Assembly (NCBI GenBank): GCA_016717115.1
Contig: JADKGE010000001.1
Location: 62,001 to 126,000 of the forward strand
Reading direction: 5' to 3'
Length of the DNA stretch: 64,000 nt
DNA from: Actinomycetota bacterium
GTDB lineage: Bacteria > Actinomycetota > Actinomycetes > S36-B12
Shown here: positions 46,358 through 54,372 of the stretch, piece after piece
Layout of the letters: every line of letters starts with the position of its first letter
Position numbering within the stretch: position 1 is the first letter of the stretch
The notes under the pieces: generated by a model
The model's database searches: none
The model's input: the letters and a program-made list of their open reading frames with translations, nothing else
What the model was told of the DNA's origin: nothing
Program-made: the position numbers and the translations under genes

Positions 46358-47620
46358 GTGACGACACCACGCGGGTCCGGGGCCGGAGGCTTCACCCGGT
46401 TCACGAAGAAGGCCGCACGCGCAATGGCCAACAAGCTGCGCGCCTATGGTGCGACCGCGCCGGACGGTTTCGACCTCAATGCGGTGCCGAGCTCGGACAT
46501 CGCCCTGTACTTCCCGGACACCCCCCACAAGCTCTACCAGCTCCTCCAGTGGCTGCCTGTCTTCGAGGCGAACACCGAGCTGCGCACCATCGTGGTGGTC
46601 AGATCGACCGAGGCGTACAACCATCTCCAGGGCCGCACCTCGCTGCGCGTCCTCCTGGTGCCTCGGTACGAGGCCATGATGGCGATGTACGACCGCGCCG
46701 ACTTCCACGCCGTCGTCTACGTCAACAACGGCTGGACGAACTTCCAGTCCCTGTCCTTCCAGCAGGCCGTCCACATCCACGTGAACCACGGGGAGAGCGA
46801 CAAGATCTGCATGGTCAGCAACCAGGCGAAGGCCTACGACAAGGTCTTCGTCGCCGGCGAGGCGGCCGTGCGACGTCATGCCGCTGCCCTCGCCTGGTTC
46901 GACCCGAGCCACCTCGTCCGCGTGGGCCGTCCCCAGCTCGACCTCGCGGTGCCCACCGCCGTTCCGCCGTTCGACGGTCCCACGATCACCTACGCGCCCA
47001 CATGGGAGGGCGAGGACGAAGCCAACAACTACACCTCGGTCGACCGCTACGGGCCGCGCATCATCGCCGCCGCGCTCGCGCAGCCCGGCGCACGCGTGCT
47101 CTACAAGCCACACCCGCGCGTCGTCTCGACCAAAGACCCTGCAGTCGCCAAGGGCCACGCCGAGATCATCCGGCTGATGGAACAGGCACGGTCGGCGAAT
47201 CCCGCGCACGCGGTCCTGCTCGAAGGCGACGTGCTCGGCATCATCCGCGCCACCGACCTGATGATCGCCGACGTCTCGAGCGTCACGCTGGACCATCTGT
47301 ACCTGCGCCCCGACGCGCCGATCGCCCTGTGCGACCGACGCAGCAACCGGGTTCGGCTCCTCGACGAGGCGCCCGTGGCCGCCGGCTCGCACATCGTCGA
47401 CCAGACGTCGATCGCCGACCTCGCGGCAGATCTCGCGGCCATGCTCGCCGACGACCCCATGCGGGCTAGGCGCCGCGACCTGCGCGACTACTACTTCGAC
47501 TCGCTCGAGCCCGGGCAGAGCACCGAGAGATTCTGGAGCGAGATGAAGAACGCGATGAGGCACCACGATTCGGCACTGCGCGAGCTCAGCCGCCTGCGGA
47601 TCATCGAGGAGTCGGCATGA
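46358..47620 (+). CDS. CDP-glycerol glycerophosphotransferase family protein
   Basis: Polymerase-type enzyme of 420 aa. Resemblance to the CDP-glycerol:poly(glycerophosphate) glycerophosphotransferases: VHIHVNHGESDK (His-Gly-Glu in the active-site region), TYAPTWEGED, LYKPHPRV and IADVSSVTLDHLY (the usual SDYSS loop, here ADVSS). Such enzymes extend teichoic acid with glycerol- or ribitol-phosphate units on the inner membrane face. GTG start with GGAGACA upstream. It is divergent from the exporter operon and overlaps the next gene by 4 bases (ATGA). Confidence 0.87.
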   Translation: MTTPRGSGAGGFTRFTKKAARAMANKLRAYGATAPDGFDLNAVPSSDIALYFPDTPHKLYQLLQWLPVFEANTELRTIVVVRSTEAYNHLQGRTSLRVLLVPRYEAMMAMYDRADFHAVVYVNNGWTNFQSLSFQQAVHIHVNHGESDKICMVSNQAKAYDKVFVAGEAAVRRHAAALAWFDPSHLVRVGRPQLDLAVPTAVPPFDGPTITYAPTWEGEDEANNYTSVDRYGPRIIAAALAQPGARVLYKPHPRVVSTKDPAVAKGHAEIIRLMEQARSANPAHAVLLEGDVLGIIRATDLMIADVSSVTLDHLYLRPDAPIALCDRRSNRVRLLDEAPVAAGSHIVDQTSIADLAADLAAMLADDPMRARRRDLRDYYFDSLEPGQSTERFWSEMKNAMRHHDSALRELSRLRIIEESA

Positions 47621-48306
47621 CGGTGCAGGCAGTGATCCTGGCAGCCGGCATGGGCACGCGGCTGGGCAAGCCCTGGCCGAAGCCGCTGACGCCGCTGTCC
47701 GACGGGCGCACCATCATGCGCCAGCAGATGGACAACCTCCTCTCCTGCTTCGACGACGTCCGCATCACCACCGTGGTCGGCTTCAAGCTCGAGCTGATCC
47801 TCGAGGCGTTCCCCGATGTCGCCTACGTGTACAACGAGAACTACGACCGCACCAACACGAACCGGAGCCTGCTCAAGGCCTTGCGCCAGTCGACCGACGG
47901 CGGCGTGCTGTGGATGAACGGCGACGTCGTCTTCGACCCCAGAGTGCTGCAGCGCGTCACCGACCTCATCGACGCCGACCAGTCCTTCATCTGCGTGAAC
48001 ACGGCAGTGGTCGGCGAGGAGGAGGTCAAGTACACGGTCGATGCCGACGGCTTCGTCGACCAGCTGTCGAAGACCGTCGTCGACGCCCTCGGCGAGGCGG
48101 TCGGGATCAACTTCGTGAGCGCACGGGACAAGGCGGCACTGATCGAGCGCCTGGCCGAGTGCGACGACTCCGACTACTTCGAGCGTGGCATCGAGCTCAT
48201 GGTCGAGAAGGACGCTGCCCGCGTGCTGCCGTTCGACATCCGCGACCTGTTCGCCGTGGAGGTCGACTTCGAGGAAGACCTCTCCCGGGCCAACCAGCAC
48301 CTGTAG
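47617..48306 (+). CDS. Nucleotidyltransferase (NTP_transf, LicC-like)
   Basis: Enzyme of 229 aa with AAGMGTRLGKPWPKPLTPL (nucleotide-binding loop and Lys), ILEAF ... NTNRSLLKAL, MNGDVVF (metal-binding Asp) and FEEDLSRANQHL. Residues and length are like phosphocholine or sugar-phosphate cytidylyltransferases. Probably it makes the activated building block (for example CDP-alcohol) used by the polymerase before it, to which it is coupled by a 4-base overlap. Substrate is not certain. A 27-bp perfect hairpin follows. Confidence 0.82.
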   Translation: MTVQAVILAAGMGTRLGKPWPKPLTPLSDGRTIMRQQMDNLLSCFDDVRITTVVGFKLELILEAFPDVAYVYNENYDRTNTNRSLLKALRQSTDGGVLWMNGDVVFDPRVLQRVTDLIDADQSFICVNTAVVGEEEVKYTVDADGFVDQLSKTVVDALGEAVGINFVSARDKAALIERLAECDDSDYFERGIELMVEKDAARVLPFDIRDLFAVEVDFEEDLSRANQHL

Positions 48307-48312
48307 CCCCCG

Positions 48313-48386
48313 CCTCACGCCGAGCGGTGAGTTGTCGGGGCCAGAACGGCCGCCACATGCCCGACAACTCACCGCTCGGCGTGAGG
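48313..48386. repeat. Perfect 27-bp inverted repeat between convergent genes
   Basis: Arms 48313-48339 and 48360-48386 pair without mismatch around a 20-nt loop. It lies 7 bp after a plus-strand stop (48306) and 21 bp before a minus-strand stop (48407). It may act as a two-way terminator; its length and the absence of a T-run make a palindromic repeat family also possible. Confidence 0.85.
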
Positions 48387-48406
48387 GGTCGGGTCGGGGG
48401 TGGGCT

Positions 48407-49561
48407 CTATCGCAGGACGTCGGAGATCATGCGCTCCCAGGCGTCGATGACCACGTCGCCGCGATAATCCCGCATGGCCTCCCTGGCCCGCTCCCCCAGC
48501 CGCTGCCGCTCGTCGCGGTCGGCCATCAGCGTCGCCAATGACTCGGCCAGCGCAGCGCCATCCGCTCGCGGCACGAGGCGTCCGTTGCGTCCGTCATCGG
48601 TGAGCAGGCGCACCCCCGCCGAGCAGTCGGTCGCGATGCAGGGCAGGCCCAAGGCCATCGCCTCGGCGAGCACCAGCGGCAGGCCTTCGGTGAGAGAGGG
48701 AAGAACGAGGAGGTCGCTGCCCCGCAACTCACGCTCGACGTCGGCCACCGGCGGGACGACGTCGATCCGGTCGGAGCCCACGGCGAGACCCGAGATCCGG
48801 GCACGTACGGCCTTCTCGTCAGGTCCCGACCCGACGAGGCGCAAGCGCCAGCCCGGAAATCTCTCGGCCAGGCGGCCCCAGGCATCCACGAGGAAGCCCA
48901 CGCCCTTCTCGGTCGACAGCCGGCCCAGGTACGTCACCACTCCCGCGTCCGTCTCGCGGGCGGCCACCGCGAGTTCGGGCCAGAAGGCCAACGGATTGGC
49001 GAGCCATGTCGTGTTGTTCAGTCCGGCACGCCGGAACGAGTCGGCGTCCTCGCGCGTGAGCAGGGTGAACAGGTCGACGTCCGCGTACAGCGCGAGGGCC
49101 CGCGGCAGGTCGCGTCCCGATGCCGCCGCCTCGTAGGACGAGTGGTACTGCCCGATCACCGCCCATGCGTCGTGCTGGACCTCGGCGAGGTGCTCCATCG
49201 CCCAGAGCTGCGCGGTCACGATGACGCCCGGAGGGCCGTCGTCGAGCACGGCCGCCAAGGACCGCACCGCCTCGCGGCGCAGGCGTGCCCGCATCGCCTC
49301 GCGCTCGCGCGCGGACACACTGAGGGCACCGGAGAGGCCCTTCTTCGCGGGCGGCGCCGGCCACTGCTGCGACATCAAGGTGAAGCGGCGGTATGCGGGC
49401 TCCGCGACGAAGTCGTGGCGCGGCTCGAAGGGTGTCACCCCGACCAGATCGACCGGGTGGCCACGCAACGCCAACTGCTGGGCGACCACGTGCACCACGC
49501 GCTGGGCGCCACCGACCTCGTCGACGTTGTTGGCGATGATGACGACCCGGGGTCCGGTCAC
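48407..49561 (-). CDS. GT4 glycosyltransferase
   Basis: Retaining glycosyltransferase of 384 aa with GT-B fold. N-terminal NVDEVGGAQRVVHVVA is the acceptor-side glycine loop; the C-terminal part has YLGRLSTEKGVGFLVDAW, RLRLVGSGPDE and the donor loop PSLTEGLPLVLAEAMALGLP with the Glu pair. It would add a sugar to the polymer or its linkage unit. GTG 49561 overlaps the stop of the upstream 943-aa gene by 4 bases and has GGAAGGTG before it; an upstream frame to 49690 lies inside that gene. Confidence 0.9.
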   Translation of the reverse strand: MTGPRVVIIANNVDEVGGAQRVVHVVAQQLALRGHPVDLVGVTPFEPRHDFVAEPAYRRFTLMSQQWPAPPAKKGLSGALSVSAREREAMRARLRREAVRSLAAVLDDGPPGVIVTAQLWAMEHLAEVQHDAWAVIGQYHSSYEAAASGRDLPRALALYADVDLFTLLTREDADSFRRAGLNNTTWLANPLAFWPELAVAARETDAGVVTYLGRLSTEKGVGFLVDAWGRLAERFPGWRLRLVGSGPDEKAVRARISGLAVGSDRIDVVPPVADVERELRGSDLLVLPSLTEGLPLVLAEAMALGLPCIATDCSAGVRLLTDDGRNGRLVPRADGAALAESLATLMADRDERQRLGERAREAMRDYRGDVVIDAWERMISDVLR

Positions 49562-52389
49562 GAGGCACCTTCCGAGCCGCTCGCCGCGCCCAGGATGACC
49601 CCGACCGCCCTGCGGGTCGACTGGCCGTCGGCGGGACCGCAGAGGTCTCGCGCGAAGGCGGCACGGCCCGGACCATGGACCCCGTCCCACGCCGCCGGAT
49701 CAGCGAGCCACGACTCGACCTGAGCGAAGAGCGCAGCCATCGACTCGACGATCGGTCCGGCCGACGAGCCGACGGGATACAGACCGTGCGTGCGGTTGAC
49801 GTAGACCTCGCGATCGGGTTGGAAGGCGATGATCGGGAGGTCGGCCAGCGCGGCATCGCCGATGAGGGATGAGTAGTCGGAGATGACGAGGTCGGCCGCG
49901 CCGATGAGGCGCTGCACGTCGTCGCGATCGCCGATGTCGCGCACGGCGAAGCGCAATCGGCTCGAGACGGAGAACCGTTCCCGGGGAGGGGGGCGGAGCA
50001 GGAGGTAGCACCGGTCTCCCAGCCGCGCGGCCCACTCGTCTAGGTCGAGCAGCGGTGGCTCACCCCGACGATCCGCCGCGCGCAAGGTCGGCGCGTACAG
50101 GATCACTGGTCGATCGAGGGGTAGGTCGAGTTCGACTTTTCGACGCCGACGCTCCTCGGTCCGGTCGCCGGCCAAAGGCAGCACGGCGTCCATGCGCGCC
50201 AGCCCCGTCTCCGCCACGGCGCCCGCGTAGGCCAGTGCCGCAGGCGTGACCAGCGCGTCATGCGTCGACGCCGACAGGAAGACGTTCCAGCGGCGTGATC
50301 GGCGACGCACGTCGCGCACGTCGGCTCGGCTGACCAGGACGCTCGGGTCGTCGAGTCCGACCCTGTGCACGGGCACACCCCATCCGGCGAACACGGTGGC
50401 GACCCGCGGGGGCGTCCGCACGGACATGGGTGCCGAGCCGTCCTCGATCCAGTAGCGGGCCCGCGCCGCCAGCCAGACATGTCGCAGGCTGAGCCGCTGG
50501 ACCGGGCGAGCGAACCCCGGCAAGCGATAGGGCTCGTCGCGCCAGACCCAGGCCTGCTCGATGTCACCGTGGTGGGCAGCCAGATAGTCGCTGATCGCCC
50601 GGGCATTGCCGTCGGCTGTTCGCCCGCCGCCGGTCTCGAACAGCGCCAGAGATCGAGAGGGCAGGAGGGCACCCAGGGCGTATGCCAGCCGCGGGAGCAG
50701 ACCCTCGCGGACCAGAGCAGTCGACTCGGCCAGCCATCGCGTTCCGGGCACCCGGAACCATGCGTCGCGAACCGCCGCCCGCCTGATGTGCCCCGCCGAC
50801 GTCCGGGCAGCCCGCCAGCCGACCGCGCCGTTGTCGTGCGGGTGCAGAACGAGGGAGTCCGGTCCCGTTCCCCTGGTCGTGCCCACGAACGGGACCGTGA
50901 CCGCGGACACCTGGTCCTCGGGCGACCGCGTCGTGGTGACGTTCTCCTGGCCGCCGCGGCTGATCGCCAGCCCGATCGTCCCACGGTCCTTCGCTTCCAG
51001 GGCACGACCGAGGAGATCGATGCACGGTCCCTGTGCGCGCCAGGTCAGCCGGTCGCCCTCGCGCCCTGACCACCGTGCCGGCACGGACACTGCCGCTCGG
51101 GCGCCACCGATGAGGAATCGCAACTCGATGGCGTCGTCGAGTCCCAGGGATGCGTCGTAGTCGATCGTCGAGCCCTGCGCCGTCACCTCGCCGTCGCGGA
51201 CGTCCATGGCATCGAGCCGGTGCAGGTAGCGCCGTTGAGTGAAGGGCACCGAGAGCAGGTGCAGGTCGGTGACGTCGAGCCAGTCGAGCGCCGGCCTGCC
51301 CGCGACCGTGGGACCGGAGTCGGCGTGTCCGCATCCCCAGACCTCGCGTCCGTCGACTCCCACGATGGGCACGTCGACGACCGAGGCCCACTTCACGAAG
51401 CGCATCGCCGCACGCACGCCTTCTAGATCGCCGACGAGGAGGTGGTAGATGGCCACACGCAGGGCGGGTCGAAGCTGCCACGCAGGCTCGAGGTTGACCG
51501 TCGACACGTACGGGAGGAGTCGATCCATGAGCGTGAGCGCCGTCCGGTCGTCGACGACAAGCATCGAGGACAGGTACAGGTAGAGGTCGTGCTTGAGGAA
51601 CTTCAGGTCCTTCATCACCTGGATGGCGTGCAGGTCGCGGGACGCGAGGAACGCGTCGATGCGCCGATTGATCTCGATCCGGCTCTCGACGTTGGCCGCC
51701 TCATGCCGACGCTGTGTGATCGAGGGCTCGTCGCTGACGCGATCGACGTTCCAGCGGTAGACGACCTCGGGGATGACCGCGACTCGACGGGCCGCCGCGA
51801 GGGCCTCGAGCGTGAACAGCTGGTCCTCGAAGAGCAGTCCCTCCGGGAACCTGATCCCGTTGTCGGCCAGCAGCGTGCGGCGGTAGATCTTGTTGACGGA
51901 GATGGTGTCGAAGAGCAGCTCGGGAAACGCCTGGAGGCCGTTCTCCACGCGCTCGCACTCGTGCGTCTCCGGTCGCCAGCGCCGCGTACGGCCGGTCACG
52001 GCATCCACCCGCTCCGCCGTCCCGCACACGACGTCGGCGTCGAACCGCTCCGCCGCCTGGAGGAGGTTCTTGCAAGCGTGGCGGTCGTACTCGTCGTCGG
52101 AGTCGCAGAACATGATCCACGCACCGCGCGCCAGCTCGACGCCGCGGTTTCGCGGCGCGCTGCAGCCCCCGGAGTTGACCGGGAGACACTCGTAGCGCAG
52201 CCGCGGATCGTTGGCCGCGAGGGCGTCCACGATCTCGGCGGTGCCGTCGGAGGACGCATCGTCGACGACGATGATCTCGAGATTGCGCAGGGTCTGGCGC
52301 TGGACCGACCGGACGGCCCGGCTCAGGCGCTCGGCATCGTTGTAGGAGATGACGATGACGCTGACGTCCGGTGCGAGGCTGGTCATCAC
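49558..52389 (-). CDS. Fused GT2 glycosyltransferase and CDP-glycerol glycerophosphotransferase
   Basis: Bifunctional enzyme of 943 aa. Residues 1-230 are a GT2 domain (VSVIVISYNDAERLSRAV, WIMFCDSDDEYDRH with DxD); residues about 345-530 are a beta-rich accessory region (GREVWGCGHAD; DYDASLGLDDAIELRFLI); residues about 575-930 are the CDP-glycerol glycerophosphotransferase (ILYAPTLRAADRR, YLLLRPPP, VISDYSSLIGDAALAD). It could put a sugar and glycerol-phosphate (or ribitol-phosphate) on the same chain, as in sugar-containing teichoic acids. GTG start overlaps the upstream gene stop. Confidence 0.88.
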   Translation of the reverse strand: MMTSLAPDVSVIVISYNDAERLSRAVRSVQRQTLRNLEIIVVDDASSDGTAEIVDALAANDPRLRYECLPVNSGGCSAPRNRGVELARGAWIMFCDSDDEYDRHACKNLLQAAERFDADVVCGTAERVDAVTGRTRRWRPETHECERVENGLQAFPELLFDTISVNKIYRRTLLADNGIRFPEGLLFEDQLFTLEALAAARRVAVIPEVVYRWNVDRVSDEPSITQRRHEAANVESRIEINRRIDAFLASRDLHAIQVMKDLKFLKHDLYLYLSSMLVVDDRTALTLMDRLLPYVSTVNLEPAWQLRPALRVAIYHLLVGDLEGVRAAMRFVKWASVVDVPIVGVDGREVWGCGHADSGPTVAGRPALDWLDVTDLHLLSVPFTQRRYLHRLDAMDVRDGEVTAQGSTIDYDASLGLDDAIELRFLIGGARAAVSVPARWSGREGDRLTWRAQGPCIDLLGRALEAKDRGTIGLAISRGGQENVTTTRSPEDQVSAVTVPFVGTTRGTGPDSLVLHPHDNGAVGWRAARTSAGHIRRAAVRDAWFRVPGTRWLAESTALVREGLLPRLAYALGALLPSRSLALFETGGGRTADGNARAISDYLAAHHGDIEQAWVWRDEPYRLPGFARPVQRLSLRHVWLAARARYWIEDGSAPMSVRTPPRVATVFAGWGVPVHRVGLDDPSVLVSRADVRDVRRRSRRWNVFLSASTHDALVTPAALAYAGAVAETGLARMDAVLPLAGDRTEERRRRKVELDLPLDRPVILYAPTLRAADRRGEPPLLDLDEWAARLGDRCYLLLRPPPRERFSVSSRLRFAVRDIGDRDDVQRLIGAADLVISDYSSLIGDAALADLPIIAFQPDREVYVNRTHGLYPVGSSAGPIVESMAALFAQVESWLADPAAWDGVHGPGRAAFARDLCGPADGQSTRRAVGVILGAASGSEGAS

Positions 52390-53333
52390 TGCCCACGCAG
52401 CTCGTATGCGCGGTCGATCAGGACTGCGGCGCGGGCGTCGAAGCTGTGGTCTCGCGCGATCCTGTCGGCCAGAGCGAGCCGCTCGGCACGCGGCGGGAAC
52501 GCCGCCACGGGGTCAGCGAGGACCGATGCCAGGTCCCCGGCGTGCTCGTAGGTACGGATGCCGTTGCCGAAGACGTCGGCCAGTCCGGTCGCCCGATCCG
52601 ACAGGACGCGGCTGCCCGCGGCGGCGGCGTCGAAGAGCCGGTTGGACAGGAACCCGTCACGGGCCATGTCGGGCCAGTGGTCGTTGAGGACGACGCCGGC
52701 CCCTGCATAGGCGGCTGGCAGCGCGCTGTTGGGGATGAACTCGCCGCGAATGGTCGCGGAGGGCAGGAACTCCTCCCACCCGACGCCATAGACGGAGACG
52801 TCGATGCCCGCAGCGAGGGCGTCGCGGACGACCGGCCGGAACTCCCCGCGCGTCGACCCGACGAACAGGATCCGCTCTCCGGAGTCCTCCGCGGCGGCAT
52901 CTGGCGTGAACCGGCGCGGATTCGTGGCCTGCAGCAGAGGCGTCACCTCAGTACCGAACTCGCCGGTCGAGGCCCGGGCCCAGTGCTCGCTCGCGACGAA
53001 GGTCGCGTCGTACTCGGCCGGTTCATCGGCCGCGACGAGCTCGGGGTGACTGATCACCCACAGCATCCATGTCGCGGCCCCGCGTCGCGGAACGACGCGG
53101 CGGAGTCCGCGCAGGACGAGGACGACGTCGTCCGACTCGCGAGCAGCGCTGGTCGCCCCGCCCCGGAACACGGTCCGGGCGGTGTGACCGGCCCGGACGA
53201 GGGCGTCGACCAGGTCGGCGGCGAACCACGTGTCGCCCCACTGTGCGCCGGCTTCGCCCTTCGGCGCGGCGACGACCACCGACCACGTCAGGGATCGACG
53301 TGCGTCTCGGCGGCGGCCCAGTCGGACGGCCAC
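52386..53333 (-). CDS. Glycosyltransferase, GT4/CgeB-like
   Basis: Protein of 315 aa with GT-B features but an odd N-terminal half. The C-terminal half is clearer: GERILFVGSTRGEF, ALPAAYAGAGVVLNDHWPDM, NRLFDAAAAGSRVLSD, and FARDHSFDARA-like end (ARDHSFDARAAVLI). Similar to CgeB-type proteins whose acceptors are unknown. It is coupled to its neighbours by a 4-base overlap downstream and 4 bp upstream, as part of the operon 55985-48407. Confidence 0.82.
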   Translation of the reverse strand: MAVRLGRRRDARRSLTWSVVVAAPKGEAGAQWGDTWFAADLVDALVRAGHTARTVFRGGATSAARESDDVVLVLRGLRRVVPRRGAATWMLWVISHPELVAADEPAEYDATFVASEHWARASTGEFGTEVTPLLQATNPRRFTPDAAAEDSGERILFVGSTRGEFRPVVRDALAAGIDVSVYGVGWEEFLPSATIRGEFIPNSALPAAYAGAGVVLNDHWPDMARDGFLSNRLFDAAAAGSRVLSDRATGLADVFGNGIRTYEHAGDLASVLADPVAAFPPRAERLALADRIARDHSFDARAAVLIDRAYELRGQ

Positions 53334-53337
53334 GACG

Positions 53338-54372
53338 TCAGCCGCTCGCCGATGGAACGGCCCGCTGCTGCTCCCGGCGGGGCAGCCCCCGGAGGAAGCC
53401 GGTGCCCCAGGCTCCGTGCATCGTCGCGTACACGAGGGGCAGGCGCACCGCCTCGCGCCACGACAGGCGCGGCGCGGACAGCGCGCTGTGCGCGCTGGCG
53501 GCCAGGTCGAGGACGAGGTAGCCGGCGGGCGCGGCCAGACCGAGGGCCATCAGCCACGGTTGCCGCGCGATCGCGCCCACGCCTGCCAGCACCACCCCGG
53601 CGCCGACTCCCGCCACCGCGACGGGTGCGGCGAGGTAGCGCACGGACACGGTGTCCGGATGGCGTCGGGCCACCTCGCGGCGCCAGCGCCCATAGTCGTG
53701 GTACTGCCGCGCGAGTGCCTTCACCGTGGGTCGGGGTCGGTAGGTGACGCGCATGTCCGGGGTGAACCAGACGATGCCCCCGGTCTGCCGCAGTCGCAGG
53801 TTCATCTCCCAGTCCTGGGCCCGCTGCATCGACTCGTCGTAGCCACCCACACGCTCCAGCGCCGCCCTCTGGAAGCAGCCCAGGTAGACGGTCAGGGCGG
53901 GGCCCGGCTCCCCACCGACATGGAACGAGGCACCTCCCACCCCGAACTTCGAGGTCATGGCCCGGGCCACGCTGTGCTCGAAGTGCGTGGTGCCCTCGGC
54001 GGCCATGATTCCGCCGACGTTGTCGGCGCCGGTGGCCTGCAGCGTGAGGACGCCGGTGCGTACGTAGTCGGGTGGCACCATCGCGTGACCGTCGATCCGC
54101 ACGACGATGTCGCTATGCCCGAACGCGATCGCCGCGTTGAGTCCGGAAGGCGTACGGCCACTCGGATTGTCGACGACATGCACGTGTCCGTTGGCCTGCG
54201 CGATGGCCCGCGCGACCTGCGGGGTCTTGTCCTTGGACGGCCCGACCGCGATGACGATGTCGAGTTCGCCGGGGTAGTCCTGGTGGAGGAGCCGGTCGAT
54301 GGCGTGCCTGAGGTGCCGCTCCTCGTTGATGACCGTCATCACGACCGAGACCCGAGGCCACGACTCGGTCAT
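53338..54372 (-). CDS. GT2 glycosyltransferase, ExoA-like
   Basis: Enzyme of 344 aa. N-terminal GT2 domain: VSVVMTVINEERHLRHAI, NPSGRTPSGLNAAI, and the metal-site variant VVRIDGHAMVPPDYV, the RxDxHA form known from ExoA-like succinoglycan transferases. AQDWEMNLRLRQTGG is the catalytic ED-like region. C-terminal two or three TM helices (about 255-310). ATG 54372 overlaps the upstream gene stop by 4 bases; a frame reading on to 55458 is a shadow of the neighbour. Confidence 0.87.
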   Translation of the reverse strand: MTESWPRVSVVMTVINEERHLRHAIDRLLHQDYPGELDIVIAVGPSKDKTPQVARAIAQANGHVHVVDNPSGRTPSGLNAAIAFGHSDIVVRIDGHAMVPPDYVRTGVLTLQATGADNVGGIMAAEGTTHFEHSVARAMTSKFGVGGASFHVGGEPGPALTVYLGCFQRAALERVGGYDESMQRAQDWEMNLRLRQTGGIVWFTPDMRVTYRPRPTVKALARQYHDYGRWRREVARRHPDTVSVRYLAAPVAVAGVGAGVVLAGVGAIARQPWLMALGLAAPAGYLVLDLAASAHSALSAPRLSWREAVRLPLVYATMHGAWGTGFLRGLPRREQQRAVPSASG

